Assembly: GCA_033239125.1 (NCBI GenBank) | Contig: BSWB01000002.1 | Location: 153,374,409-153,438,408 of the forward strand | Length of the DNA: 64,000 nt | From: Fagopyrum homotropicum | Taxonomy: Eukaryota; Streptophyta; Magnoliopsida; Caryophyllales; Polygonaceae | Direction of reading: 5' to 3' | In this document: piece after piece, positions 1 to 10,600 of the stretch | Layout of the letters: each line of letters starts with the position of its first letter | Position numbering within the stretch: position 1 is the first letter of the stretch | Notes under the pieces: model-generated | The model's input: only the letters and a program-made list of their open reading frames with translations | Told to the model about the DNA's origin: nothing | Database searches by the model: none | Position numbers and translations under genes: made by a program

Positions 1-415
1 TACAGAACGACGAGTAATAGGACATGAAGCATAATCGGAGTCACAATATGCATTGGTTTGTAAAGGTGATGAATTAGAAAAAACTATATCTTGTCCCGGA
101 TTTGACTTAAGATACTGTAAAACGCGCAATGCGGTGTTCCAATGCTAAACCGAAGGGTTTTGCGTAAATTGAGACAAAACATGCACCGAGTAAGTGAGTT
201 CCAGACGTGTAATGGTAAGATAAATAAGCCACCCTACCAATCGTCTATATCGTTCCGGATTATCAAATTCGTTTGTGTGATCTTTGGGTAAAACATAACA
301 TGGTTCAATCGGAAACGTTGTGGGTCGAGATCCGAGTGTTCCTGTCTCGGCTAAGATCTCCATAGCATACTTTCGTTGTGTGAGAACTATAACCTGCGGA
401 GTGTGAGTAACTTCT
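1..415 (-). pseudogene. copia RT C-terminus and RNase H start (element H)
   Basis: Read on the minus strand, the stretch encodes the end of a copia reverse transcriptase (QVIVLTQRKYAMEILAETG, then YRRLVGWLIYLTITRLELTY) followed by the start of RNase H (LQTNAYCDSDYASCPITRR). The CDSD aspartate is the first RNase H acidic residue. The frame is broken at about 145, where a stop follows SQFTQNPSV, but homology continues in the same direction to position 1. The upstream half of the RT is found beyond element A at 7718 onward. The gene leaves the window at its 3' end. Confidence 0.85.
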
Positions 416-1948
416 TGATAGGTGATGGAACCACTATCATTTAGGTTAGTTTTTAGAATCTTTCTATTACATTTGTGTCGGTTTATGCTACTAACTCCTT
501 GGTCCAGAAGAAGAAGACTAAAAGAAGATAAAGAAGGAGTTATAAGCACTTAGGAGTGAAGATCGCTCACGAAGCAAAGCTTCTGTTGCTTCACCGCCCC
601 CGCGGGGCAGTGTCACCGCCCCAGCGGGTGACAACACACTCCGGAGCGCTCCTTGCGCCTTCGCCAGCGCCAGCCCTGAAGAGTGTCACCACCCCTGCGC
701 CACTCCTTGGCGCCCCTGCGGTGACTTGCCCTGAAGAAGCGAAGACCAGCGCCCCTGCGCCTTCCCCTGCGCCTCTGCCTGCGCCTCAACCTGGGAGCTG
801 GAAGATGAAGAGTCAGTGTCACCGCCCTTGCGTCGACACTAGGACGCCCCGGCGGCTTGGCATAAAAAACGGCAGGAAGTTGAAGAGTCAGACGTTTGGA
901 AGAGCATTAAAGATCCGCCCCTGCGGAATAGCCTGTCTGCCCCTGCGGCCATGAAGAAGTTCAAGCGATTCTGCCCAAATTGCCCCTGCGGTTCTGAAGG
1001 CTGCCCCTGCGGTTCAACGACAAAAGCTTTACTCCGGCTGTTTACACCACCTTTATGGCATTAAAGGTGGCTGTTTTGGGCCGGCCATTTACTCCTATTT
1101 AGTGTCATTTGTAGTATAAATAGTCCTTGGCTGATTGCTAGAATCATCCATCATTATCAACTTATAATCCATTTTAGAATCCAATTTTCTCATCATTTCC
1201 ATTGTAATGAGTTGCTAACTCCCTTGCTACATTGGGTTGGTTTGAAGCTGCATTGTTACTTTGGTTGTAAGTTATCTTTAATATAAGTTTTCATTCAGTA
1301 ATACTTTGTGTTTCCTTGATTTTTATTGTCTAATTGCATGTTTGATTAACACTTAAGATTGATCACCTTAGGTTCTAAAGTGCATGCAAAGAACTAGGAT
1401 TAATAGATTATGGGTTCGGGTCTCTAATCTAGTAGTAAACTTTATGTAATAACGGGTTGTAATTGCTTAAATAAAGGAACACAAATATAATGATAAGGTT
1501 AACGGTTCTAATCTATTCTTTATATCCCTTAGTCTTTGTTTGAAAGCTAACTTGTTAATTGTTCTTGTAGGTTTACGGAACACTAACCTGTTAAGTTGTG
1601 TTGATGCCGGTTGGCTCAACACATATATATGATCAAGACGGGAGATTACTTAAAACTTGTAAAAGGAACTCATCCAAAGTAGCATTTGCATGCTAAGAAT
1701 CAACCTAGTGTAGATTCACCCATCATTGTCTTACTTGTTGCGTTATTTGTTTTCATAAGTTTTGTGTGCATCAATTCAACCAAACCCCCCCCCCTTTGTT
1801 ACTTGTTTCTGCAATCAATAATTGAATTTAATAAAAATACCTTAACTCTCTTGGTTTTGACCCTTACTTAACCACTATACTTGTTTTAGTGCTAAGTCGG
1901 GATTTATTTTTGATAGGGTATAGACGACCATAGAAATACCTCTAGTCA
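416..1948 (+). repeat. 5' LTR of element A
   Basis: Starts TGATAGGTGATG and ends CTCTAGTCA, matched by 6185-7717 over its full length. The first 600 bases are very GC-rich and full of short CGCCCCTGCGG palindromes. The remainder is AT-rich. Open frames inside (556-954 and 613-822) are by-products of GC content, not genes. Confidence 0.95.
1115..1122 (+). promoter_or_regulatory. TATA box in 5' LTR of A
   Basis: TATAAATA, preceded by a GC-rich block and present at the same LTR offset in the 3' copy (6884-6891). It is the likely core promoter for the genomic RNA. Confidence 0.6.
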
Positions 1949-1953
1949 AATTT

Positions 1954-1968
1954 TGGCGCTGTTGCCGG
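1954..1968 (+). other. Primer binding site of A (tRNA-Asp type)
   Basis: TGGCGCTGTTGCCGG lies 5 nt after the LTR. It differs at one base from TGGCGCCGTTGCCGG, the complement of the plant tRNA-Asp 3' end used by Athila elements. Confidence 0.85.
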
Positions 1969-2020
1969 AAATTTAGTATTTTTATTTTGTTAGTATTGAT
2001 TATTGGTTTGAACCATTTTT

Positions 2021-3196
2021 ATGGTTCAAACCCGTGCTACTAACCCCGATCTTGCTTCTTTTGATCCAGAAATTGAGAGGACGCACATCCGGCAACGAAG
2101 ACAACAACAACTCCACCAAGAAATGGCTGATCGCACTCTTCGTCAACTCACTCAGCCCACTTTGGCTCAAAACCCTCTTGCAGTTACTATACCGGCATTA
2201 GGGGAAGGAGTCAACTTTGAGCTCAAGCCGGGTCTCATTCACTTGCTCCCATCTTTCCATGGGCTAAGTGGTGAGGACTCCATCAAGCACCTTGGGAAGT
2301 TTCATACCGTGTGTATGAGCATGAAGCCGGCCAATATTACCGAAGAACAAATCAAAATGAGGGCATTCGTCTTCACACTCAAAGATTCAGCGGATGATTG
2401 GTATTACCACCTTTCATCCGGGAGCATCGACACTTGGGAGAACCTTCACAAGGCGTTTTTGGGGAAATACTTCCCATCTAAGAAAGCCAATAGCTTGAAG
2501 AAGGCTATAAGCAACATCGAGCAAGAGGCGGACGAGACTCTTTATGAGTACTTCGAAAGATTCGCACGCCTCCGATCCAGCTGTCCTTTCCACGGATATT
2601 CGACTCAAGATCTAGTCTTGTACTTGTACAATGGCTTGCTCGATAATGAAAGGAGGATCGTCGATGCGGCTTGCGGAGGTAACATTCTTAACTCTACTCC
2701 TGACCTTGCTTTGGAAAAGATACAAGAACTAGAGGAAGAGACTCGGAACTTTGGAAGGACCCCGTCCAAGAGAGGAGTTCATGCTGTGAATACTGGAAAT
2801 AGTGAGATCTCCACGGAGCTTGCGGAATTGAAGGAGATGGTGAAGAGATTAACACTTATGGGAACCCCACAGCAGCTCAAAGCTTGTGGAGTGTGTGCTG
2901 ACCCATATCATCCAGCGGACATGTGTCCACAAGTCCAAGATGACGATGCTAAGGTAAACGCGATGGATTATGGACAACTACAACAGCAAAGGCCTAGGAA
3001 CGATCCTTATGCGCAGAATTTCATGCCAAATTGGCGTGACCAACAGAATTTCCGTTGGAGGGATCAACAAAACCAACAACAGCAGCCCCGTCAAGGTAAG
3101 TATCAATCAACTGAAGATATGTTGCAGGTTTTGACTAAACACTTTGCTACTCATGTCCAAACAACAGAGTCCAGCATCAAGAACCTTGAAAAATAG
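2021..3196 (+). CDS. gag: gag polyprotein of element A
   Basis: 391 codons from the first ATG after the PBS. Residues about 85-200 match the plant retrotransposon gag (capsid) domain, with hallmarks such as EEQIKMRAFVFTLKDSADDW and the F-x-KYFPS-type motif. A CCHC zinc knuckle is visible with C289, C292, H297 and C302 (spacing C-x2-C-x4-H-x4-C), followed by a Q/R-rich tail, as expected for RNA-binding Gag that forms virus-like particles in the cytoplasm. The same frame continues past the TAG at 3194 for about 40 codons (VGQMAEAITRIEARSSSGLP), so this stop is probably a mutation or a truncated Gag end. No protease follows. It is the longest undamaged gag in the window. Confidence 0.9.
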   Translation: MVQTRATNPDLASFDPEIERTHIRQRRQQQLHQEMADRTLRQLTQPTLAQNPLAVTIPALGEGVNFELKPGLIHLLPSFHGLSGEDSIKHLGKFHTVCMSMKPANITEEQIKMRAFVFTLKDSADDWYYHLSSGSIDTWENLHKAFLGKYFPSKKANSLKKAISNIEQEADETLYEYFERFARLRSSCPFHGYSTQDLVLYLYNGLLDNERRIVDAACGGNILNSTPDLALEKIQELEEETRNFGRTPSKRGVHAVNTGNSEISTELAELKEMVKRLTLMGTPQQLKACGVCADPYHPADMCPQVQDDDAKVNAMDYGQLQQQRPRNDPYAQNFMPNWRDQQNFRWRDQQNQQQQPRQGKYQSTEDMLQVLTKHFATHVQTTESSIKNLEK

Positions 3197-4153
3197 GTTG
3201 GGCAAATGGCGGAAGCCATAACAAGGATCGAAGCCCGATCCTCCAGTGGATTGCCTTCACAAACGGTTATAAACCCCAAGGAGGCCCAATCAGAAAGGTA
3301 GAAGTTCTTACGTCGAGCCAACGACGTAAAACAAAGGCGCTGCTCAGGAGGCAACCCGAAGGAATAAGAAGAGGAGTTTCTGTCAAAAAAACCGCCCCAG
3401 CGGTTTAGTATCCCCGCCTTTGCGGTGACACCCCTGCCCAGCGCCGCCCCCGGCGCTGGGCTTGCATCTGCAACACACAAGCCACTGCCCCCGTGGTGAC
3501 ACCCTTACGCCCTTGTAGCGGCCACCCTTGACATGTATCCTCAGCGCCACTCCCGGCGCTGAGGCTGCACCCTGACCTTTTCCTTGTCACCGCCCCGCGG
3601 TGACAGACTCCGCCCCTACGGTTTTATTAAGGAAAGAAAAAAATATATGCTTCCCAAAAATAACCTACACAATCCCAACAATCCCTCATCCTCACCTTAT
3701 CTACCCTCGTCTCGCCCAAACACACGCCCCTGCGCCCTTCCCTTTTTCTGCATACACCAGTGCTCCGACGCCCCCTGCGCCGCCTCATCGCCACCACCAC
3801 CACCAACTCCGACGCCCCTGCGCCGCAATACCTCCTCTTCCACCTTCCTCTCTCTCAAAACTCAACCCCTCAACACTTACCCTCTCACGCACTACCTAAA
3901 ACATCCCTTGAGCTCCTCCGACGACGCTTACACCAACAAAGTAGTCGCCGGAACATCCCCAGCATCACCACCTTCGTAGGCTCCCAGAATCGCCCTCTGC
4001 TCTTCTCCCGCCCCTGCGCTTGCAAGTTTCCGCCCCTGCGCCTAGCCGCCCCTACGCAAGCTTCAGCCATCCCTGCAGAAAACACAACAGAGGGTTCGTC
4101 TCTTAAACCAACTTTTGAACTTTCTAATTCCTTTCCTTGTTTACTTGCAAGAG
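3197..4153 (+). other. Non-coding linker of A with GC-rich palindromes
   Basis: This takes the place of pol. It begins with the tail of the gag frame. At 3345-3360 is AGGAGGCAACCCGAA, the counterpart of the hairpin found just after pol in B and C. Next comes a cluster of GC-rich inverted motifs, including the clean hairpin GTCACCGCCCCGCGGTGAC (3586-3604, 8-bp stem and 3-nt loop), then pyrimidine-rich leader sequence up to the 3' ORF. Open frames such as 3584-3979 and 3760-4191 are compositional and have no homology that I recognise. Confidence 0.7.
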
Positions 4154-5516
4154 ATGGAAAAACAGAAGAAATACAAGTTGTCGGAAGCTGAGAAGGAGCG
4201 GTATAGGATTGTGCAAGATCGCGTTGTGTATGCAACTCGATTTTTGCACGTTCCTACGTTGGAAAAATTGGGCATGTTGGAGAGCATGCAAGCATTCCTT
4301 ACCAATGCCGGGCTCGACGATTTTCTGGAAATGAATGCCCCAACATACCTTGAGCTGAGCCGACAATTCATTGCCACATTCACAATGGAGAAAGAAAATC
4401 ACATTTGTGTTGGACTTTCTTTTAAGTTTAACAAGAGGAAGTACACACTGGATTACACCCAACTACAGGAGGCATTCGGGGTGACTACTTGCGCCTCACA
4501 AAATTGGCAGGAACCCATTCCGACACCATACTTGTTCGAGTTCTGGCAGGCCGCCACCAGATCCGAGTTTCATGTCGGGGTTGAGTATTCCAACAAATTC
4601 ACTCACCCCTGTTTGAGGCTCATGGCCAAGATCTTCATGAGTATTTTCTGCGGGCACAAGGAGGAGAATAAGGTCGCTCTCAAGGACCTTCCACTGTTGT
4701 ACACCTGCCTCTCCACAAACGACAAGATACCAGATTGGCCATATCTCTTCCTTAACGCTTTAAAGCGGATTAGGAAGAATGAGCCACGAGACATAGTGGG
4801 TGGTGGGGTGATCTCCTTGATCGCTGCATAGGTGATGGACCTCTTTGATTTGGAGGATGGATTAGAGGCCCCGCTTTACACAGAAGAGATGCTGAGGAGG
4901 TGTAAACTCCTCAAGAAAGTCGGGGAGAACTCCTTTTGGCTCTCATTGGTAGATGAGAGTCACATTACATACCTGCCTCGACCGCTTCCGCTTGGAGACG
5001 AGCTCTCTGAGCTATACATACCGGCTAACCTCTTCGCACTGAGACGACCTCAGAGGGCCATTGTTGAGCGATATGATGCGAGCTCCAGCCAAGCTCCTAT
5101 TGCTGACCACAAACCCATCCCAGATGAGGAGATGCCTACTGCAGCACCGGAGGAGGATCCGGCCCTTGCGAGCCTTCAGGCTCAGATGGCCGCCCTGACC
5201 ACCCAACATCAGGAATGACAGACCGAGTACCATCGGTCCATGCTTGAGCAGCAGCGGGCGTGGCAGTCCAGCTTCACCTCCTCCATGACCACCCAATTTT
5301 GACCGCCGATAGGATGCTTGGCAAGCGGCTCATCAGCAGCAGTTAGAGACTCAGCAGCTGGCTTGGCAAGCTAGCTACGAGACTTCATTTAGAGGGAGGT
5401 TGGATGCTCAGGAGGACCGCATCGACACGCTCTACCGCCGGCAGGAGAACTTCTTCCTCCACTTCCCATACCCACCGGAGGAGGGTCCAGATGGTCCAGC
5501 TGGACCATCCCATTAG
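4154..5516 (+). pseudogene. Athila-type 3' ORF of element A, broken
   Basis: This is the ORF found downstream of pol in Athila elements (ATHILA ORF-1-like family). Its function is unproven, and its position equals that of env in retroviruses. The likely start is ATG 4154, directly after a CTTGCAAG acceptor-like sequence. The N-terminal half has the family pattern (LRLMAKIFMSIFCGHKEENK, then DLPLLYTCLSTNDKIPDWPY). The C-terminal part is Q-rich and probably coiled (LASLQAQMAALTTQ), ending RQENFFLHFPYPPEE. It is interrupted by TAG at 4829, TGA at 5216 and a frame break near 5300. The first two fit C-to-T transitions. No signal peptide or convincing membrane segment is visible. Confidence 0.75.
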
Positions 5517-6169
5517 TGGTATATTTCTTTTCCCTTCCCACATTTATCTTTGCTTCATTTCCACTTTGAGGGCAAAGTGTACTTCAAGTATGGGGGAGGG
5601 AATTATCATTGCATGTACAGTTTTATTCGAGTTGTTTTGAGTTTGTTTTGCATTGAGTCTTATGTTTTGTAATTCAGTTTCAAATTCATATTAAAAAAAA
5701 AAGAAGAAAAAGCCAAAGAAAATGAAAAAGGCATGAAAATCCTTGGATAAACCGAAAACCCGAAAGGGCGGTTTAGGCAAAAAGAAGGTAGTCCGACCAA
5801 CCTTATGTTGGTGCAAAATTGGACTTGAGGGATGTGAGTTCAAAGTGAGATCACCAAAGAAAAGAAGAAGAGTGGCAAGGTGAAAACCGAAAGGGCACCT
5901 TGGCAAAATGAGCGACACCGAGTGTAGGTTCCCTTTTCGGCGTTTGGCGACATAAGGAGGGGAGTCATAAGGAGGTTGTCCGGGTAGGTCACTCTTGGAG
6001 TGATAAGGATGGTAGTGTTTCTCATCTTTTTCTCACATTTTCTCTCTTTTTCCTTCTTTCTTTCTTGGTTTTTCTTTTGTTTTTATTGTATTTTCTGCTT
6101 ATCCATGCTTCCTGAGGCCTTTGAGTCTAGTTGCTGTCATTTGTTTTACTCGGGACGAGTAAAAGGTCT
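5517..6169 (+). other. 3' untranslated region of A with second PPT-like tract
   Basis: No gene is seen. CAAGTATGGGGGAGGG at 5585-5600 copies the true PPT further on. A stem-loop (TTTTACTCG, loop GGA, CGAGTAAAA) lies at 6144-6164, directly upstream of the true PPT. In between is A-rich and T-rich low-complexity sequence. Confidence 0.7.
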
Positions 6170-6184
6170 AAGTATGGGGGAGTT
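6170..6184 (+). other. Polypurine tract of A
   Basis: AAGTATGGGGGAGTT abuts the TGATAG start of the 3' LTR. This is the expected site of plus-strand priming. Confidence 0.85.
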
Positions 6185-7717
6185 TGATAGGTGATGAAAT
6201 CACTATCATTTAGGTTAGTTTTTAGAGTCTTTTTATTACATTTGTGTCAGTTTATGCTACTAACTCCTTGGTCTAGAAGAAGAAGACTAAAAAAAGATAA
6301 AGAAGGAGTTATAAGCACTTAGGAGTGAAGATCGTTCACGAAGCAAAGCTTCTGTTGCTTCACTGCCCCCGCGGAGCAGTGTCACCGCCCCAACGGGTGA
6401 CAACACACTCCGGAGCGCTCCTTGCGCCTTCGCCAGCGCCAGCCCTGAAGAGTGTCACCGCCCCTGCGCCACTCCTTGGCGCCTCTGCGGTGACTTGCCC
6501 TGAAGAAGTGAAGACCAGCGCCCCTGCGCCTTCCCCTGCGCCTCTGCCTGCGCCTCAACCTGGGAGCTGGAAGATGAAGAGTCAGTGTCACCGCCCCTGC
6601 ATCGACACTGGAACGCCCCGGCAGCTTGGCATAAAAAACGGCAGGAAGTTGAAGAGTCAGACATTTGGAAGAGCATTAAAGATCCACCCCTGCGGAATAT
6701 CCTGTCCGCCCCTGCAGCCATGAAGAAGTTCAAGTGATTCTGCCCAAACCGCTCCTGCGGTTCTGAAGGCTACCCTTGCGGTTCAACGACAAAAGCTTTA
6801 CTCCGGCTGTTTACACCACTTTTATTGCATTAAAGGTGGCTGTTTTGGGCCGGCCATTTACTCCTATTTAGTGTCGTTTGTAGTATAAATAGTCATTGGC
6901 TGATTGCTAGAATCATCCATCATTATCCACTTATAATCCTTTTTAGAATCCAATTTTCTCATCATTTCCATTGTAATGAGTTGCTAACTCCCTTGCTACA
7001 TTGGGTTGGTTTGAAGCTGTATTGTTACTTTGGTTGTAAGTTATCTTTAATATAAGTTTTCATTCAGTAATACTTTGTGTTTCCTTGATCTTTATTGTCT
7101 AATTGCATGTTTGATTAACACTTAAGATTGATCACCTTAGGTTCTAAAGTGCATGAAAAGAACTAGGATTAATAGATTCCGGGTTTGGGTCTCTAATCAA
7201 GTAGTAAACTTTAAGTAATAACGGGTTGTAATTGATTAAAGAAAGGAACACAAATATAAAGATAAGGTTAACGGTTTTAATCTATTCTTTATATCCCTTA
7301 GTCTTTGTTTGAAAGCTAACTTGTTAATTGTTCTTGTAGGTTTACGGAACACTAACCTGTTAAGTTGTGTTGATGCCGGTTGGCTCAACACATATATATG
7401 ATCAAGACGGGAGATTACTTTAAACTTGTAAAAGGAACTCATCCGAAGTAGCATTTGCATGCTAAGAATCAACTTAGTGTAGATTCACCCATCATTGTCT
7501 TACTTGTTGCGTTATTTGTTTTCATAAGTTTTGTGTGCATCAATTCAACCAAACCCCCCCTCCTTTGTTACTTGTTTGTGCAATCAAAAATTGAATTTAA
7601 TAAAAATATCTTAACTCTCTTGGGTTCGACCCTTACTTAACCACTATACTTGTTTTAGTGCTAAGTCGGGATTTATTTTTGATAGGGTATAGACGACCAT
7701 AGAAATACCTCTAGTCA
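6185..7717 (+). repeat. 3' LTR of element A
   Basis: 1533 bp, pairing with 416-1948, and followed by the TSD CTTCT (7718-7722). A TATAAATA box sits at 6884-6891. Differences from the 5' copy are mainly transitions and concentrate in the GC-rich first third. Confidence 0.95.
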
Positions 7718-8503
7718 CTTCTATACCAAGAAAATGTCGTAACTTGCCCAGATCTTTCATAGAGAAACAAGTTCAAAGATAATTTTTGAAATACAATATG
7801 TACTCGGAATTATTACCAGTTATTATCAAATCTTCTACATAAATAAGGATGTAAATATGGATACTTGGACGCGTAAAGGTAAAGAGAGAATAGTCAGAGC
7901 GGGACTGTTTGAATCCGGATCGAAATAGGGTTTCACCCAGCTTATGAAAACAATTCCGCGGTGATTATTTGAGACCGTAAATTGATCTATGTAGTTTAAA
8001 GACTTTTGTGTAGTCCGATATTGCAAATCCGGGAGGAAGTTTCATTATACATTGTCCGTTAGATCACCGTAAAGAAAAACATTGTGCACATCAATTGATG
8101 AAGCTCCCATTGACGACATGACACAACTACAACGGAAAGTTTAACAGATACAAGTTTACCAACCGGGGCAAAATTATCAGTATAGTCTATACCTTGCTTT
8201 TGACGGTTTCCCAGAGCAACTAATCTTGCTTTGGGATGTTCGACAGTTGGTTTTGAATACCTATCGGCACCCAATAGCCTTCTTTCCCGGCGGAAGTGTC
8301 GAGAGGAACAAGGTGTTGTTGTGTTGGAGAGCGTCGATTTCATGGCGCATTGCTTGCCGCCATTCTGGGAGAGCAACTGCATCTTTGTACATTTTAGGGT
8401 CATGTAAACCCTTCAATGCATTAACATAACCCTTATACGACACAATATTGTTAGTAAAAGGAGATTGTGGTGAAATAAGATAGAAAATCTTACCCGATGC
8501 CAA
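7718..8503 (-). pseudogene. copia RT N-terminal part (element H)
   Basis: On the minus strand the order is the RT entry region (PEWRQAMRHEIDALQHNNT), then KARLVALGNRQKQGIDYTD with NFAPVGKLVSVKLSV, then the active-site region near 7790-7850 reading IYILIYVEDLIITGNN. The copia consensus is YVDDL, so the first catalytic aspartate is glutamate here. Frameshifts separate the segments. The C-terminal end of the domain is at 1-415, across the insertion of A. Confidence 0.85.
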
Positions 8504-9324
8504 TGAAGGAGTGATACCTAGAGGCGGTTGTTTTGGTAAGATTGATCCACAAAAGTAATCCTTGAATTTTGTATTAGGTATGAGAGATCTTGTGCTTCTG
8601 TGTAAGGGAGGTGATAATTGTAAAGATGGAGAGGATCCCGAGTTATTTGATGGACTGTTATCCAGGGAAGAAGAATTGGACTATGTATAAGACGAATTGG
8701 TGGGGGATAATTCGGAGGATATGACGGGATGCTGTTCGGTAGATACCGAAGGTAACTGAGGGGATCCAGTTTCCTGATCGGTGAAGAAGGTGCTGTAATT
8801 TCGGTGGAATGTGTATAGGAGGAAGGAGGTGAGATAGTTTCTGAAGTTAACGGTGATGTATTAGGAATAGGATCCATTGAGTCTGCAAATACCAGAGGGG
8901 ATGAAATAGGTAGTTGTGTGTTTAATTTGGAAGATCGAGAAGCACGATTTGAGGAGGCGGAAAAATCAGGATCATTAGTATTAGGGTTTTCGAAAAAGTT
9001 AGTGATTTCAAAGCTGAAGGAGTAGAAGATGAATTATTTAAAATATTATTACATGGAAAAATCTTTTTCATAAAACAGAACATCTCTTGAAATAAAGATA
9101 ATATCATTTTCGATATTGTACAGACGCCAACCTTTTTGAGTACCCGAATATCCAATAAAAATGCATTTTCTCGACCGATGTGGGAATTTATCGAAATTTT
9201 TAGATAAAACAGAAGTATACGCGAGACATCCAAAAATTCTTAAATGTTGATAATCCGAGTTTTTTTTTATTAAAAAACACTTTAGAAGAAGATTTTTTTT
9301 ATCAAGGATTGAGAAGGAGTACGA
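8504..9324 (-). pseudogene. copia integrase C-terminus and IN-RT linker (H)
   Basis: The minus strand shows a serine- and proline-rich linker (8518-8877, for example SPLTSETISPPSSYTHSTE) typical of the stretch between copia integrase and RT. Upstream of it is the integrase C-terminal region (about 8922-9233; FHKFPHIGRENAFLLDIRVL-like order in broken frames). Stops and frameshifts occur throughout. Identification rests mostly on position between clear IN and RT blocks. Confidence 0.6.
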
Positions 9325-9773
9325 TTAATAACAAGCCGTTAACACCGCATGTCCCCAAAAACGAATTGGTAAACTTGATTGAAAGAGTAAAGCACGTGCA
9401 ACGTTAAGTAAATGACGATGCTTATGTTCAACTCTACCATTTTGTTGGGGTATAGGTGCATGAAGTTTCATGGATGATCCTTTTCTAAGAATAATTGTTT
9501 TAATTATAAAATTTTGATCCATTATCGCTTCTAACACGTTTAATATGTTTATTAAATTTGTGTTTGAACCATTTTAGTGATATGAGTAAAAATCGAAATA
9601 ACCTCGGTTTTTGTTGTTAGAATAAAAACTCAAGTTATTCTTGAGTAATCATCTACAATAGTTAAGAAATGAGTAACACCACAAATGATTGGAAATCGAT
9701 ATTGTCCCCATAAATCACAATGAATAATATCAAATGTGGAAATACATTGTGACAAACTTTTAGGAGAGGAAGA
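9325..9773 (-). pseudogene. copia integrase core (element H)
   Basis: A minus-strand segment with the conserved third acidic region of copia integrase, [20 protein letters not shown], and the following [11 protein letters not shown] pattern. The glutamate in RVEH corresponds to the E of the DD35E triad. The reading frame is broken upstream, where the two aspartates should be. It follows the GAG-pre-integrase region, as expected. Confidence 0.8.
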
Positions 9774-10600
9774 TCACGTTTGTTTGGCTCGATGACAAAT
9801 ATCGCAGGGATGATTTTTAAAAACATTAGGAACATTTTTTTTATTAATAATGGAATTTTCGATTTGAAATTCAAATGCATGATGACCAAGTCTTTTATGC
9901 CAAAGTAATGACATATTGTCCAACGGATCAAACCGGGTAGTTGCTAGAATTGAAAAAGGGAAATTATAGAAACGAAGCCAAAACACGCCATCCTTAGGTT
10001 CACCCGCTCCAATCAGCATCCGCGAAGTTAGGTCCTGTATAAAACAAACTTTGGATTTTATGCAATTAAAATCACTAATTTTACAAGTTAATGAGATTAA
10101 GTTACATTTTAAACCCGGGACATATAAAACATTTGATAATTTAAAATAGGGACTAAGAACGATATTTTCCGCTTGAGTCGCATTTTGTAGCATTCCGTTA
10201 AGAAGTTTAATAGTATGTGTTTCTGTTTTGGTCAACGAAGTAAACATCCTAATATTACCAACTATATGAAATAATGTTCCGCTATCTAAGATCCAATAAT
10301 TTGACTCATTACTTGACAAAGATTCATTCGAGGCTGCATGAAAATCTTTGAATTTTTCAAAGAGATCGGACCTTTGTGCATCTGTAAGAGACGCTCCCAT
10401 TGTAGATCGTTCATTCTTGTGTAAGGTACTACTAGCAGCTACTGAAGCCAATCCAGTCACACATGCAACATAGTGGGCGCCATTCTATTGTTGTTGAGTT
10501 TTATTCACTCCAGCGGCCAACTGTGATGCAGTTTTGAGATTGGATCTGGATGGTGTGTTTGGATCGCCTTTTCCGTTGTTCCACCATTCGGGATACCCAA
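9774..10600 (-). pseudogene. copia protease and GAG-pre-integrase (element H)
   Basis: A minus-strand open stretch of 228 codons (10460 to 9774) preceded by the gag tail. The protease motif reads NYWILDSGTLFHIVGN. Copia protease normally has D-S/T-G-A, so the alanine is replaced by threonine. Then come LSNVLYVPGLKCNLISL and the HHCC GAG-pre-integrase domain (LLWHKRLGHHAFEF ... CDICHRAKQT). The gag part is cut at 10600 by element B inside the zinc-knuckle region and resumes at 36857. Confidence 0.88.

Larger units (their letters stand above)
416..7717 (+). mobile_element. Element A: Athila-type LTR element lacking pol
   Basis: A complete 7302-bp LTR element with two LTRs of the same length (1533 bp), TG...CA ends, a tRNA-Asp type PBS, a PPT, and an exact 5-bp TSD CTTCT (411-415 and 7718-7722). 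The interior holds a gag gene, a GC-rich non-coding linker, a broken Athila-type 3' ORF and a long 3' leader to the PPT. No protease, RT, RNase H or integrase homology is visible between gag and the 3' ORF, so it must have moved with enzymes supplied in trans. The LTRs differ by a few percent, mainly C/T and G/A transitions, implying a moderately old insertion. It sits in the RT gene of copia element H. Confidence 0.93.

Noticed and set aside
556..954. Open frame of 132 codons in LTR A (repeated at 6325-6723), and the antisense 613-822 frame
   Set aside because: Lies in a GC-rich, proline-rich LTR section made of CGCCCCTGCGG repeats. No homology, and the frame persists only because of low stop density.
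3584..4191. Overlapping open frames in the A linker
   Set aside because: Compositional frames in a pyrimidine-rich leader; three frames are open at once and none shows a protein family.
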